Below, in pieces: positions 17,636-25,353 of a stretch of 64,000 nt of DNA (position 1 is its first letter; every line of letters begins with the position of its first letter). The DNA comes from Streptomyces sp. L2 (GTDB lineage: Bacteria > Actinomycetota > Actinomycetes > Streptomycetales > Streptomycetaceae). A program made the position numbers and the translations under genes. A model generated the notes under the pieces. It was not told the DNA's origin, searched no databases, and saw nothing but the letters and a program-made list of their open reading frames with translations. The DNA lies in contig NZ_QBDT01000001.1 in assembly GCF_004124325.1 (NCBI RefSeq), forward strand, positions 2,790,001 to 2,854,000, in the 5' to 3' direction.

Positions 17636-18366
17636 CAGTGGTCCGGGAGTTGAGCGGTGCCGTCGGACGTCAGGATCTCGCGGGCCTGGTTCGCCGCGCG
17701 GGCGATGCTCTCGGACACGAAGTCCAGGAAGCGGGCGGTGTTTTCCAGGCGGGCGCCGGCCGGGGTGCCGGGGCCGAGGATGCCGACGCCCTGCCGCGCG
17801 GTCTCGGCGACCAGGGCGGTGGAGCGGGCACTGGCCATCATCGCCTGGTACATGACCTCGCTGTCGACGACGTACCGCTCGCGGCGGCGTTCGTCGCGCT
17901 CCCGGCGGACGAGGTCCTGGCCCTCCAGGAACGCGATGGCCTTGGACACGGACGCCGGGCTGACCTGAAGGCGCTGGACGAGTTCGGACGCGGTGAGGCT
18001 GCCCGTGTCGCTGATGGTGAGCGCGGCCATCACCCGGGCCATCATCTGGGGCGTCCCCGACTGCATGAAGACGGTGGTGAGGGTCTCCTCGTACGCGCGC
18101 ACGGCCTCGGGGTCGCGGCCGTGGGCCTGCGGGGCCGCCTCCGTGCTCCGGGGCGCGGCCTGCCTGCGGCGGTGGGCGCGCTGCCCGGTGGCGCGGTGGG
18201 CGAGGTCGGCGCGGTAGGCGGTGGGGCCGCCGTTGCGCATGACCTCGCGGGTGACCGTCGAGGTCGGACGGTCCAGGCGTCGGGCGATCTCGGCGTAGGC
18301 GAGGCCGTCTGCCAGTCCCAGCGCGATCTGCCGGCGTTCCTGCTGGGTGAGTCTGCCGCCCGGCAT
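17635..18366 (-). CDS. Transcriptional regulator with two HTH domains (IS30-like plus GbsR/MarR-like)
   Basis: A 243-residue regulator. The N-terminus is an IS30-type helix-turn-helix (LTQQERRQIALGLADGLAYA, then IARRLDRPTSTVTREVMRN). After a basic linker comes a winged-helix region of the GbsR/MarR kind (LTASELVQRLQVSPASVSKA, then IAFLEGQDLVRRERDERR). The start is the ATG at 18366, 5 bases behind GGAGG; 17 further in-frame codons upstream lack such a site. It is divergent from a DUF4097/ABC exporter operon, and the space between carries repeated GTTGC-core sites, so it likely represses that operon and itself (inference). The arrangement recurs in actinomycetes as I recall. Confidence 0.85.
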   Translation of the reverse strand: MPGGRLTQQERRQIALGLADGLAYAEIARRLDRPTSTVTREVMRNGGPTAYRADLAHRATGQRAHRRRQAAPRSTEAAPQAHGRDPEAVRAYEETLTTVFMQSGTPQMMARVMAALTISDTGSLTASELVQRLQVSPASVSKAIAFLEGQDLVRRERDERRRERYVVDSEVMYQAMMASARSTALVAETARQGVGILGPGTPAGARLENTARFLDFVSESIARAANQAREILTSDGTAQLPDH

Positions 18367-18418
18367 CACGGCCTCCTTCGTGGTGTGCGAGGCCTCGACC
18401 ATAGCGTTCACATCCATT

Positions 18419-18546
18419 CCATTGCAACGACCCCAATCCTGACGTTGCGTTAGCCGTCAGCGCCATTGCAACAAATAGCAGGCTTTGAGCTGCAGTTATC
18501 CACATCGCATGCAACAAGCCTGTTGCCGAGACCATGAACGCAACGT
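18419..18546. promoter_or_regulatory. Cluster of GTTGC-core repeats between regulator and exporter operon
   Basis: The divergent intergenic region contains two identical CCATTGCAAC copies (18419-18428 and 18463-18472, 44 bases apart), an inverted pair ACGTTGCGTT (18442-18451) and AACGCAACGT (18537-18546), and a palindrome GCAACA-AGCC-TGTTGC (18511-18526). All share GTTGC or its complement. They are good candidates for binding sites of the adjacent two-HTH regulator. Confidence 0.55.
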
Positions 18547-18601
18547 AGCGTTTCCAATGTCGGAAACACCGAGCAGCACGACGGACCATCAGGAGAACAC
18601 C

Positions 18602-19270
18602 ATGCCGAAGTTCGACACCCCCGCCCCCGTCTCCGTCGTCCTCTCCCTCGACGCCGGCCGCGTCCAGCTCATCGCCGCCGACCGCGCCGACACCACGGTC
18701 GAGGTACTCCCCGCGAACGCCTCGAAGGGCCGGGACGTGAAGGCGGCCGAGGAGATCGCGGTCACCTTCGAGGACGGCGTCCTGCGGATCACCGCTCCGG
18801 AGGCGAAGAAGAACCAGCTGTTCGGTCCCTCCGGATCCGTCGAGGTCACCGTCCAGTTGCCCGCCGGCTCCCACGTCGAGGGCAGCGCGGCCGCCGCCGA
18901 ACTGCGCGGTGTGGGCCGGCTCGGCGACGTCACCTTCGACGGCGCCTACCGGCACATCAAGGTCGACGAGGCCGCGAGCCTCCGCCTCACCGCCGTCGAC
19001 GGCGACGTCGAGGTCGGCCGGCTGGCCGGCTCGGCGGAGATCAGCACCGCACGGGGCGACATCAGCGTCGCCGAGGCCGGGGCCGGCACGGTCGTCCTGA
19101 CCACCCAGTCCGGCGACATCTCGGTCACCGCCGCCCACGGGGTCTCCGCGTCCCTGGACGCCGGCACCTCCTACGGCCGTGTCAGCAACGCCCTCAAGAG
19201 CGACGGCACCGCCGCACTCGACATCCGCGCCACCACGTCGCACGGCGACATCACCGCCCGAAGCCTGTGA
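18602..19270 (+). CDS. DUF4097-family protein
   Basis: A 222-residue protein with the DUF4097 right-handed repeat pattern: repeated short strands and GD[IV] turns such as LRLTAVDGDVEVG, ISTARGDISV, LTTQSGDISV, and TTSHGDITA. No signal peptide or membrane helix is seen, so it is probably cytoplasmic. The function of the family is not established. It is first of a three-gene operon with an ABC exporter. The ATG at 18602 is 6 bases after AGGAG; upstream in-frame codons lie inside the promoter and operator region. Confidence 0.85.
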   Translation: MPKFDTPAPVSVVLSLDAGRVQLIAADRADTTVEVLPANASKGRDVKAAEEIAVTFEDGVLRITAPEAKKNQLFGPSGSVEVTVQLPAGSHVEGSAAAAELRGVGRLGDVTFDGAYRHIKVDEAASLRLTAVDGDVEVGRLAGSAEISTARGDISVAEAGAGTVVLTTQSGDISVTAAHGVSASLDAGTSYGRVSNALKSDGTAALDIRATTSHGDITARSL

Positions 19271-19307
19271 CCCACCTCCACCACACCGGAACCAAGGGGC
19301 AACTCCC

Positions 19308-20264
19308 ATGACCGACCCGGCCATCGCGGCCCGCGGGCTGCGCAAGTCCTACGGCGACAAGGTCGTGCTCGACGGCATCGACCTGACCGTCCCGGAAGGC
19401 ACGATCTTCTCCCTGCTCGGCCCGAACGGCGCCGGCAAGACGACCGTCGTCAAGATCCTCTCCACCCTCATCGGCGCCGACGCGGGGGTGATCCGCGTCG
19501 GCGGCCACGACCTGGCCGCCGACCCCCGGGCGGTCCGCGCCGCGATCGGCGTCACCGGGCAGTTCTCCGCCGTCGACGGCCTGATCACCGGCGAGGAGAA
19601 CATGCTCCTCATGGCGGACCTGCACCACCTCTCCCGGCGGGAGGGCCGGCGGGTCGCCGCCGAACTGCTGGAACGGTTCGACCTGGTGGACGCGGCGCGG
19701 AAGCCCGCCTCCACCTACTCCGGCGGCATGAAGCGCCGCCTCGACATCGCCATGACGCTGGTCGGCAGCCCGCGCGTCATCTTCCTCGACGAGCCGACCA
19801 CCGGCCTCGACCCGCGCTCCCGGCACACCATGTGGCAGATCATCCGCGAGCTGGTCACCGGCGGCGTCACCGTCTTCCTCACCACCCAGTACCTGGAGGA
19901 GGCCGACGAACTCGCCGACCGCATCGCGGTGTTGCACGACGGCCGGATCGCCGCCGAGGGCAGCGCCGAGGAACTGAAGCGGCTGGTCCCCGGCGGACAC
20001 GTGCGCCTCCGCTTCACCGACCCGGCGGCGTACCGCGGCGCCGCCACCGCGCTCCGCTCGGCCTCCCCGGACGACACGTCCCTGACCCTCCGGGTCCCCA
20101 GCGACGGCAGCCAGCGCGATCTGCGCGCGGTCCTCGACTCGCTCGACTCGGCCGGCGTCGAGGCCGCCGAACTCACCGTGCACACCCCGGACCTGGACGA
20201 CGTGTTCTTCGCCCTGACCAGCACCGCCACCGTGCCGCCCCAACCCAAGGAGACCGTCCGATGA
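19308..20264 (+). CDS. ABC exporter ATPase (DrrA-like)
   Basis: A 318-residue ATP-binding subunit. It has Walker A GPNGAGKTT, Q-loop GVTGQFSAVD, signature YSGGMKRRLD, Walker B VIFLDEP and the switch TTQYLEE. The C-terminal 80 or so residues resemble the DUF4162 extension of daunorubicin-resistance type ATPases. With the permease that follows it would export a hydrophobic compound; the substrate is unknown. The ATG at 19308 has AAGGGG 8 bases ahead. Its stop overlaps the permease start by 4 bases (ATGA). Confidence 0.93.
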   Translation: MTDPAIAARGLRKSYGDKVVLDGIDLTVPEGTIFSLLGPNGAGKTTVVKILSTLIGADAGVIRVGGHDLAADPRAVRAAIGVTGQFSAVDGLITGEENMLLMADLHHLSRREGRRVAAELLERFDLVDAARKPASTYSGGMKRRLDIAMTLVGSPRVIFLDEPTTGLDPRSRHTMWQIIRELVTGGVTVFLTTQYLEEADELADRIAVLHDGRIAAEGSAEELKRLVPGGHVRLRFTDPAAYRGAATALRSASPDDTSLTLRVPSDGSQRDLRAVLDSLDSAGVEAAELTVHTPDLDDVFFALTSTATVPPQPKETVR

Positions 20265-21052
20265 GCGCCCTCTCCCTCGCCGTACGCGACTCGACGACCA
20301 TGCTGCGCCGCAACCTCCTGCACGCCCGGCGCTACCCGTCCCTCACCCTGAACCTGCTGCTCACGCCGATCATGCTGTTGCTGCTGTTCGTCTACGTCTT
20401 CGGCGACACCATGAGCGCGGGCATCGGCGGCGGTCACCCGGACCGCTCCGCCTACACCGCCTACATCGTGCCCGGCCTGCTGCTGATGACCATCGGCAGC
20501 ACGGTGATCGGCACCGCGGTCTCCGTGTCCAACGACATGACCGAGGGCATCATCGCCCGCTTCCGCACGATGGCGATCCACCGGGGCTCCGTGATCGTCG
20601 GTCATGTCATCGGCAGCGTGCTGCAGTCGGTCGCGAGCGTGGTCCTGGTCGGCGCCGTCGCCGTGGCCATCGGCTTCCGCTCCCACGGCGCCACCGCCCT
20701 GGAGTGGCTGGCGGCCTTCGGCCTGCTCGTCCTGTTCGCGACGGCGCTCACCTGGATCGCCGTCGGCATGGGCCTGGTCAGCCCCAACGCCGAGGCCGCC
20801 GGCAACAACGCGATGCCCCTGATCCTGCTGCCGCTCCTGTCCAGCGCCTTCGTCCCCCTGCACGCACTCCCCGGCTGGTTCCGGCCCGTCGCCGAGTACC
20901 AGCCCTTCACCCCGGCCATCGAGACCCTCCGCGGCCTCCTCCTCGGCACCCCGATCGGCCACAACGGCTGGCTCGCCCTCGCCTGGTGCCTGGCCCTGAC
21001 GGTCCTGGGCTACGTCTGGTCGACGGCGAGGTTCGACAAGGACCCGGAGTAA
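20261..21052 (+). CDS. ABC-2 type exporter permease (DrrB-like)
   Basis: A 263-residue membrane subunit with six hydrophobic segments, beginning TLNLLLTPIMLLLLFVYVFG, and the ABC-2 signature region around MPLILLPLLSSAFVPLHALP and FRPVAEYQPFTP. It pairs with the ATPase upstream. It is the last gene of the operon; decayed genes start about 75 bases further on. Confidence 0.92.
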   Translation: MSALSLAVRDSTTMLRRNLLHARRYPSLTLNLLLTPIMLLLLFVYVFGDTMSAGIGGGHPDRSAYTAYIVPGLLLMTIGSTVIGTAVSVSNDMTEGIIARFRTMAIHRGSVIVGHVIGSVLQSVASVVLVGAVAVAIGFRSHGATALEWLAAFGLLVLFATALTWIAVGMGLVSPNAEAAGNNAMPLILLPLLSSAFVPLHALPGWFRPVAEYQPFTPAIETLRGLLLGTPIGHNGWLALAWCLALTVLGYVWSTARFDKDPE

Positions 21053-21126
21053 CCACCGCGAACCGCCCACAAGGAGAACTACGCTGCGTAGACTGCCCGT
21101 TACCGATACGTTCACGGAGGAGCAGG

Positions 21127-21534
21127 ATGCCGCCGAGACGGGTGATCACAGGACGCAGCCAGGAGCCTCGCCGGCGGTTCGCGGAGGAACTCCGCCTGCT
21201 CCGCCTCGAACGGGGCGTGAGGATGCGCGGCTTGACGAAGGCGGTCGGCTGGGACCCGGTGGCGACAACGCGTGCGAAAGGCGATCGGGCCGTGTTCGCG
21301 GGCGCAGGGATCGACGGATGCCTGTATCGCTGGGACGCGAGGAGGGGCGAGCCGGAGGGTACGCCGTGGGAGTGCCACAACGGCTACATCATGACCCGCA
21401 CCAGCCTTGTGCTGCCGGGATGGCACACCGCTGCTGGCCACCGGCGGCGAGGACGGAACGGTGCGTCGATGGCATGCCGAGAGCGGGGAACCCGAGGGCA
21501 ACAGGGTGGGTTCGATCGCACGCACCACCAGTGA
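21127..21534 (+). pseudogene. Decayed XRE-HTH / WD40-repeat protein
   Basis: A good GGAGGAG ribosome binding site leads to ATG 21127 and an XRE-like N-terminus (RRRFAEELRLLRLERGVRMR, GLTKAVGWDPV). Almost at once the sequence switches to a WD40-like blade (VFAGAGIDGCLYRWDARRGE). A second blade, LLATGGEDGTVRRWHAESGE, is read only in a different frame from about 21425. So a long HTH-NTPase-WD40 type gene has lost its middle and picked up at least one frameshift. The 408-base frame given is what remains open. It is not expected to give a working protein. Confidence 0.65.
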
Positions 21535-21571
21535 AAGCGCCGCCGCTTGACGAGCGGAGGAGGATCGCACA

Positions 21572-22010
21572 GTGACCGACGACGATCTGTTCGAGGCTGT
21601 CCGCGCTCGCGTGCGGGCGGGAAGGCCACCGACCACGACTCGACGCTGCCGACACCCGCACCGGCGTCACGCGACATGGTCGAGGCGGTGGAACGCGCTA
21701 TCGGCTTCCGGCTGCCACCACTGGTCCGCCGGATCTACCTGGAGATCGCCGACGGCGGCGTAGGCCCGTTCTCCGGCTTCTCGCCCCTGGACGACGACGG
21801 GTGGCGGATGCCCGGTCCCCCGCCGGACATGGACGAGGCCGAACTCGCCCAGTACCCAGCTGACCCGCCGCCCGGCGTCGTCTTCTTCTGCGACTTCGGC
21901 TGCGCGAGGTGGGCGCTGCTCGACTGCCGTCACCCCGAGGGACAGATGTGGTGGTGGCAGGAGGGCGACCGTCACAAACTGGATCTGACGTTCCCACAGT
22001 GGGAAACTCC
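21572..22010 (+). pseudogene. Frameshifted SMI1/KNR4-family protein
   Basis: GTG 21572 opens a frame reading MTDDDLFEAVRARVRAG, but from about 21628 the homology continues in another frame (DMVEAVERAIGFRLPPLVRR, IYLEIADGGVGPFSGF, VVFFCDFGCARWALLDCRHP). This is consistent with loss of one base. The SMI1/KNR4 match ends near LDLTFPQW at about 22003 and the last strand or helix of the family is absent, so the 3' end is also lost. SMI1/KNR4 proteins often serve as immunity proteins beside polymorphic toxins; an RHS toxin remnant lies 3.3 kb away. A sequencing error could explain the frameshift but not the missing end. Confidence 0.65.
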
Positions 22011-22084
22011 TTGCCCCCACGACTCACGCGTCCGGTCCCAATCGACCGACGTGTCGCTCTCGGCCGTCGGAGTGACAGGTGCCG

Positions 22085-22546
22085 TCACCCGGCCGAGTCC
22101 CGGGCATGGCGATCCCCTCTCCGTGTCCTCCGCGCCCGGCCGTGGAGCAGAAGCCAGAAGGTCTGCAGTGACTCCTCCGGTGTGCCCGCGGCGAAGCGGT
22201 TGAGGACCTTGCCGAGGGGGTTCCACACCCGGCCGTCCGGCATCCGGACCCCGACGGGCTGCCCGAAGTAGGCTCGCTGGTCGGCGTCGAACTCCAGCCA
22301 CACCGCGCCCGCCCGGCGCACCAGCACCTCACCGACGTACGACCCGAGCCCGAACAGCGTCTCCCGCGCCCGCTCCCGGTCCGCCCCGCCCTTGCGCAAC
22401 CCGTCCACCAGGAAGTCCACGACCCGCAGGCTCCGCTCGGAGTAGTCCAGCGGCAGCCGGTTGCGGGCGGTGACGCGCGCGACGAAATCGGCGGCGTACG
22501 ACGACATGCCGGCCGCACACGGCACCCACGTACCCACTTTCCCCAT
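22085..22546 (-). CDS. Conserved hypothetical protein, paralogue of 29064-29471
   Basis: A 153-residue protein of a family I cannot name. The core LPLDYSERSLRVVDFLVDGL, GLGSYVGEVLVRRAGAVW, and GVRMPDGRVWNPLGKV matches, segment by segment, the protein encoded at 29064-29471. No signal peptide or catalytic motif is seen. The ATG at 22546 is preceded by GAAGGAAACGGGGTC; the Shine-Dalgarno lies in the arm of a 9-bp hairpin (22557-22580). A later ATG (MSSYAADF) is also possible. It sits in the accessory island and ends in a basic, poorly conserved tail. Confidence 0.6.
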   Translation of the reverse strand: MGKVGTWVPCAAGMSSYAADFVARVTARNRLPLDYSERSLRVVDFLVDGLRKGGADRERARETLFGLGSYVGEVLVRRAGAVWLEFDADQRAYFGQPVGVRMPDGRVWNPLGKVLNRFAAGTPEESLQTFWLLLHGRARRTRRGDRHARDSAG

Positions 22547-22556
22547 GACCCCGTTT

Positions 22557-22580
22557 CCTTCCCTCGGCGGAGAGGGAAGG
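22557..22580 (-). promoter_or_regulatory. Hairpin containing the ribosome binding site
   Basis: CCTTCCCTC and GAGGGAAGG form a perfect 9-bp stem with a 6-base loop, ending about 10 bases before the ATG at 22546 on the minus strand. The 3' arm includes the likely Shine-Dalgarno, so translation may be restrained. Confidence 0.35.
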
Positions 22581-22781
22581 CGGAATCCCTTCCCCCGCTT
22601 CACCAAGCGGAAGCAAAGCCGGGTTCATCACGGGGTAGGGGTGTGGCGATCGCCATACAGGCACATCACAGCGGACGTACAACCTTCAGGGCACTCACGC
22701 GTCCGCGCGTGGAGAACGCAGCAGCCCTTGACCGTAACGGCCGGGGAGGCGGCCGACTGATCGGCCGAGCCCAGTCGCGGT

Positions 22782-23051
22782 CTACCGCAGGCCGTCGACG
22801 AACGCCTGCCAGGCCGGCGCCCCGACGGTCACCACGGGACCGGACGGGTTCTTGCTGTCACGCACCGGGACGGCACCGGCCGGGCAGCCGTCGGCGACCT
22901 GGACGCAGTCACCACCATTGCTGCCGCTGTACGAGGACGTGCGCCAGGCCGCACCGCCGGTGACGGTGCACTCGACGCAGTCGCCACCGGTGCTGCCGCT
23001 GTAGCTGGACTTACGCCACTGTGCGTTGCTCGGGCTGGGAGCGGTCTCCAT
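22782..23051 (-). CDS. DUF397 protein with duplicated unit
   Basis: An 89-residue protein with two DUF397 units in tandem: WRKSSYSGSTGGDCVECTV and WRTSSYSGSNGGDCVQVAD, followed by VPVRDSKNPSGPVV. Proteins of this kind accompany XRE regulators in Streptomyces (the WhiJ / AbaA type sets, where the small partner antagonises the DNA-binding protein, as I recall). Its start overlaps the end of the XRE gene by 41 bases, so the two are co-translated. Confidence 0.9.
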   Translation of the reverse strand: METAPSPSNAQWRKSSYSGSTGGDCVECTVTGGAAWRTSSYSGSNGGDCVQVADGCPAGAVPVRDSKNPSGPVVTVGAPAWQAFVDGLR

Positions 23052-23859
23052 AGCGTTCCTCCATCACGCGGGCGATCAGCGCCGCCGACTCCTCCACGGA
23101 GAGGGCCGCGGCCTGGAGCCGAGCGTAACGGAGTGCGGCGTCCCTGACCGTCTCGGGGTTGGCCGTCATATGGCCGGAGATCAGGTCCTCGGTGTAGATG
23201 ATGTCCGGGTCGTCGTCGAAGCGCAGCGCGTTGAACGAACCATCCAGGCTGGTGTGTTCGCCGGCCGCGTTCGGCAGCACCTGGATGTTCATCCACCGGT
23301 GGCCGGTGAACTCCAACAGGCGGGCGAGTTGGCGGCGCATGACCTCCCGGCCGCCGATCGGCCGGAGCAGCACGGCCTCGTCCAGCACTGCCCAGGCCAG
23401 CGGCGGCTGTTCGCGCTCCAGGATCCGCTGGCGCTCCATGCGGGCCGCCACGAGGCTGTCCAGGTCGTCCGGGATGCCGGTGGCGAGCACTGCCCGCGCA
23501 TACTCCTCCGTCTGCAGCAGCCCGTACACCAGCTGGGCCTGGTAGGTGGAGATGTACGTGGCCTTGGCCTCCATCTCCGCGTACGGCTGGAACCAGGTGG
23601 GGAGTTGGCTGCGCAGGACCAGGCCGACGAGGCGGGTGAAGAGGCCGTCCGTGCCGAGGGCGGCGTCGACACGCTCGGAGAAGTCGCGGGTGGGGACCTT
23701 CTTCGTGGTCTCGATCTGGCCGATCAGGGAGCCCGTGCAGAAGATGATCTCACCGAGCTGGCCCTGTTTCAGGCCGTGGGCCTCCCGGTGGCGGCGCAGC
23801 TCGTAGCCGTAGTAGTCGAGGGGGGAAGCGGTGGGGTCGAGGTTATGGACGTTGGCCAC
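23011..23859 (-). CDS. XRE-family regulator with DUF5753 domain
   Basis: A 282-residue regulator. The N-terminal HTH is YGYELRRHREAHGLKQGQLG with SLIGQIETTKKVP. From about residue 95 comes the DUF5753 domain (FQPYAEMEAKATYISTYQAQ, VYGLLQTEEYARAVL, RQLARLLEFTGHRWMNIQVLP). The GTG at 23859 has GGAGG 7 bases before it. With the DUF397 partner and the divergent ATPase it forms a WhiJ/AbaA-like regulatory set. A palindrome AACGCC-TGAC-GGCGTT lies 28-43 bases upstream. Confidence 0.9.
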   Translation of the reverse strand: MANVHNLDPTASPLDYYGYELRRHREAHGLKQGQLGEIIFCTGSLIGQIETTKKVPTRDFSERVDAALGTDGLFTRLVGLVLRSQLPTWFQPYAEMEAKATYISTYQAQLVYGLLQTEEYARAVLATGIPDDLDSLVAARMERQRILEREQPPLAWAVLDEAVLLRPIGGREVMRRQLARLLEFTGHRWMNIQVLPNAAGEHTSLDGSFNALRFDDDPDIIYTEDLISGHMTANPETVRDAALRYARLQAAALSVEESAALIARVMEERYGDRSQPEQRTVA

Positions 23860-23886
23860 GGTGGCACCTCCGGCCTTCCAGCCTGC

Positions 23887-23902
23887 AACGCCTGACGGCG
23901 TT
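23887..23902. promoter_or_regulatory. Palindrome in the divergent XRE/ATPase promoter region
   Basis: AACGCC-TGAC-GGCGTT, a perfect 6-bp inverted repeat in the 91-base gap between divergent genes. It is a candidate operator for the XRE protein; no direct evidence. Confidence 0.35.
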
Positions 23903-23950
23903 CGTTTCGTTGCGTAGCCGAGCGTATGCACCGCGTCGCACTGTGTGGGC

Positions 23951-24403
23951 ATGAATCACGTAACTGGCCCACTGACGGGGGATGTTCGCTCGCGCTACCG
24001 CGCCGAGTTCGCGCTCGGCGGGCACTCGGTCCGGCACCTGCGGCGCATCCTGGGGCTGTACCTGCGGCACTGGGACCTGGAGGAGCTGGCAGACCGGGCC
24101 GAACTCGCGCTGGCCGAGCTGCTGACCAACGTCGTCCGGCACGTTCCCGGCCGGCGCTGCCGCGTCTGCTTCCTGTTCCTGCCCGGCGCGGTGCGCGTGG
24201 AGGTCTCCGACCGCTGCCCGCGACTCCCCCTCCCTGGCGACGGGGACCTTCTGTCGGACGGTGGACGAGGCCTGCTGCTCGTCGAGGCGGTCACCGACCG
24301 ATGGGGCGTGGCACCGCACCCGGCCGGAGACGGCAAGACCGTCTGGTTCGAATGCGTGGTCAAGGCTGGTTCTTTGAGCCCCGTGAGAGCACCCACTGAG
24401 TAA
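23951..24403 (+). CDS. HATPase_c anti-sigma/serine kinase-like ATP-binding protein
   Basis: A 150-residue RsbW-like ATP-binding protein. The GHKL motifs are ADRAELALAELLTNVVRH (N-box), VEVSDRCPRLP (in place of DxGxG) and DGGRGLLLVEAVTDRWGV (G-box region). Streptomyces genomes hold dozens of these next to XRE/DUF397 pairs; most have no known partner. The ATG at 23951 has no ribosome binding site, and a GTG two codons earlier is equally possible, so the start is uncertain. It is divergent from the XRE gene. Confidence 0.85.
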   Translation: MNHVTGPLTGDVRSRYRAEFALGGHSVRHLRRILGLYLRHWDLEELADRAELALAELLTNVVRHVPGRRCRVCFLFLPGAVRVEVSDRCPRLPLPGDGDLLSDGGRGLLLVEAVTDRWGVAPHPAGDGKTVWFECVVKAGSLSPVRAPTE

Positions 24404-24436
24404 ACTCATTCACCAGGGCATCCTCCGACACGAGTC

Positions 24437-24934
24437 TCAAGCCCACACCGCTTTGACCACGGCATGGCCTGCTGAAGCCGCGCGTCGATAGAACCCCTGG
24501 AGGTCCTGGTGAATGTCCAGGAACTCCTGCCTGACCGCCGCCTCTTCCCCGGCCCAGCCGCTGAGCTTGGCACCGGCGATGTTCCAAAGCTCATCGAAAG
24601 AGACAGCCGCGAGGAAGGCCGCGGCCTGCGACACCCCAGGCGGCTCCAGAATCATCAGGGGAGGGTTGGAGGGGTCGGCGTCGGCGCTGTGTGCCACGGG
24701 GCGGCCGCCGTAAATCGGCAGCGTCCAGGGCTTGTCGACATCTGCCTCTAGAACCTCGGCTGCGGCATAGAGGTCATTGACGGAGCTGAAGACCTTCTCG
24801 ATCGAGTCGGCGATACCTGCCGCGTACTCGTCGGGGTGGTTGTCCCAAGCCTCGGACATGAAGGCCGCAAGCCAGGTGTGGTCGTCCCGGAACTCGGACT
24901 CCGCGACGGTGCGAAGGTGCAGGTGGATGCTCAC
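24437..24934 (-). CDS. DUF1877 (YfbM-like) family protein
   Basis: A 165-residue protein resembling DUF1877: VSIHLHLRTVAESEFRDD at the N-terminus, DKPWTLPIYGG in the middle, and AAAFLAAVSFDELWNIAGAK and YRRAASAGHAVVKAVW toward the end. It is cytoplasmic. The family function is unknown, although members appear in toxin-immunity neighbourhoods. The GTG at 24934 has GGAGGT 9 bases ahead. It is convergent with the ATPase gene and lies downstream of RHS toxin debris, so it could be a former immunity gene (inference). Confidence 0.7.
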   Translation of the reverse strand: MSIHLHLRTVAESEFRDDHTWLAAFMSEAWDNHPDEYAAGIADSIEKVFSSVNDLYAAAEVLEADVDKPWTLPIYGGRPVAHSADADPSNPPLMILEPPGVSQAAAFLAAVSFDELWNIAGAKLSGWAGEEAAVRQEFLDIHQDLQGFYRRAASAGHAVVKAVWA

Positions 24935-25042
24935 CGCGACGAGACCTCCATTTCGGTGGCCCGCTGTCGGGCCGAACGGACACATTCACTCGATGGAACT
25001 GACGGGGGGAGCGGGACGGCCCGTCTTGGGAAACAGAGCCCG

Positions 25043-25099
25043 GCGGGGCCGCACGGCATCCATGCAGCGCATGGAATTACTTTCACCGAGCGGCCCCGC
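25043..25099. terminator. Large stem-loop downstream of the RHS remnant
   Basis: GCGGGGCCGC and GCGGCCCCGC (10 bp, perfect) enclose an inner hairpin TCCATGC-AGC-GCATGGA. It lies 53 bases past the last stop of the RHS debris and upstream of the DUF1877 gene, and fits a terminator acting in either direction. The rest of 24935-25152 shows no gene. Confidence 0.5.
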
Positions 25100-25152
25100 C
25101 TACTCCTTGCGGGGGCCGGCCGAACGGACGCACCCGGTACGGCCGGCCATGA

Positions 25153-25353
25153 TCAGGCGATCAAAGCGTACGCCTCTTTGAACATCGCTCCGGCCGCCGC
25201 GAAACTCGGCACGTCATCCGCAACACCGAGACCGCCGGTGCCCACATCCTCGGCCACCGTGCCGACTGCAAGCGTGGTGGCCGAGAGACCAAGGCCCACG
25301 CCTCCCAGGATGTCGAGGAAGGAATGCCCTCCGCTCTCATTCCCAGTGCGCTT
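25153..25353 (-). pseudogene. Orphan C-terminal fragment of an RHS-type toxin protein
   Basis: Directly after the stop of the RHS toxin tip (25354-25356), the same frame stays open for 66 codons. It begins KRTGNESGGHSFLDILGG and continues through a hydrophobic pretoxin-like segment (LGLSATTLAVGTVAEDVG, DDVPSFAAAGAMFKEAYA). GHSFLD-type sequence is typical of the region just past the RHS core. No usable start codon with a ribosome binding site is present. It looks like the beginning of an older, displaced toxin tip, as left behind by tip exchange. Confidence 0.55.

Noticed and set aside
16388..19345. One 985-codon open frame on the minus strand
   Set aside because: It only joins the real membrane protein (start 17635) to antisense reading through the regulator, operator region and DUF4097 gene; coupling and ribosome sites support separate genes.
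23951..23953. Leaderless start for the ATPase gene
   Set aside because: No TANNNT box lies 6-8 bases upstream of either possible start, so the leaderless explanation used elsewhere does not apply.
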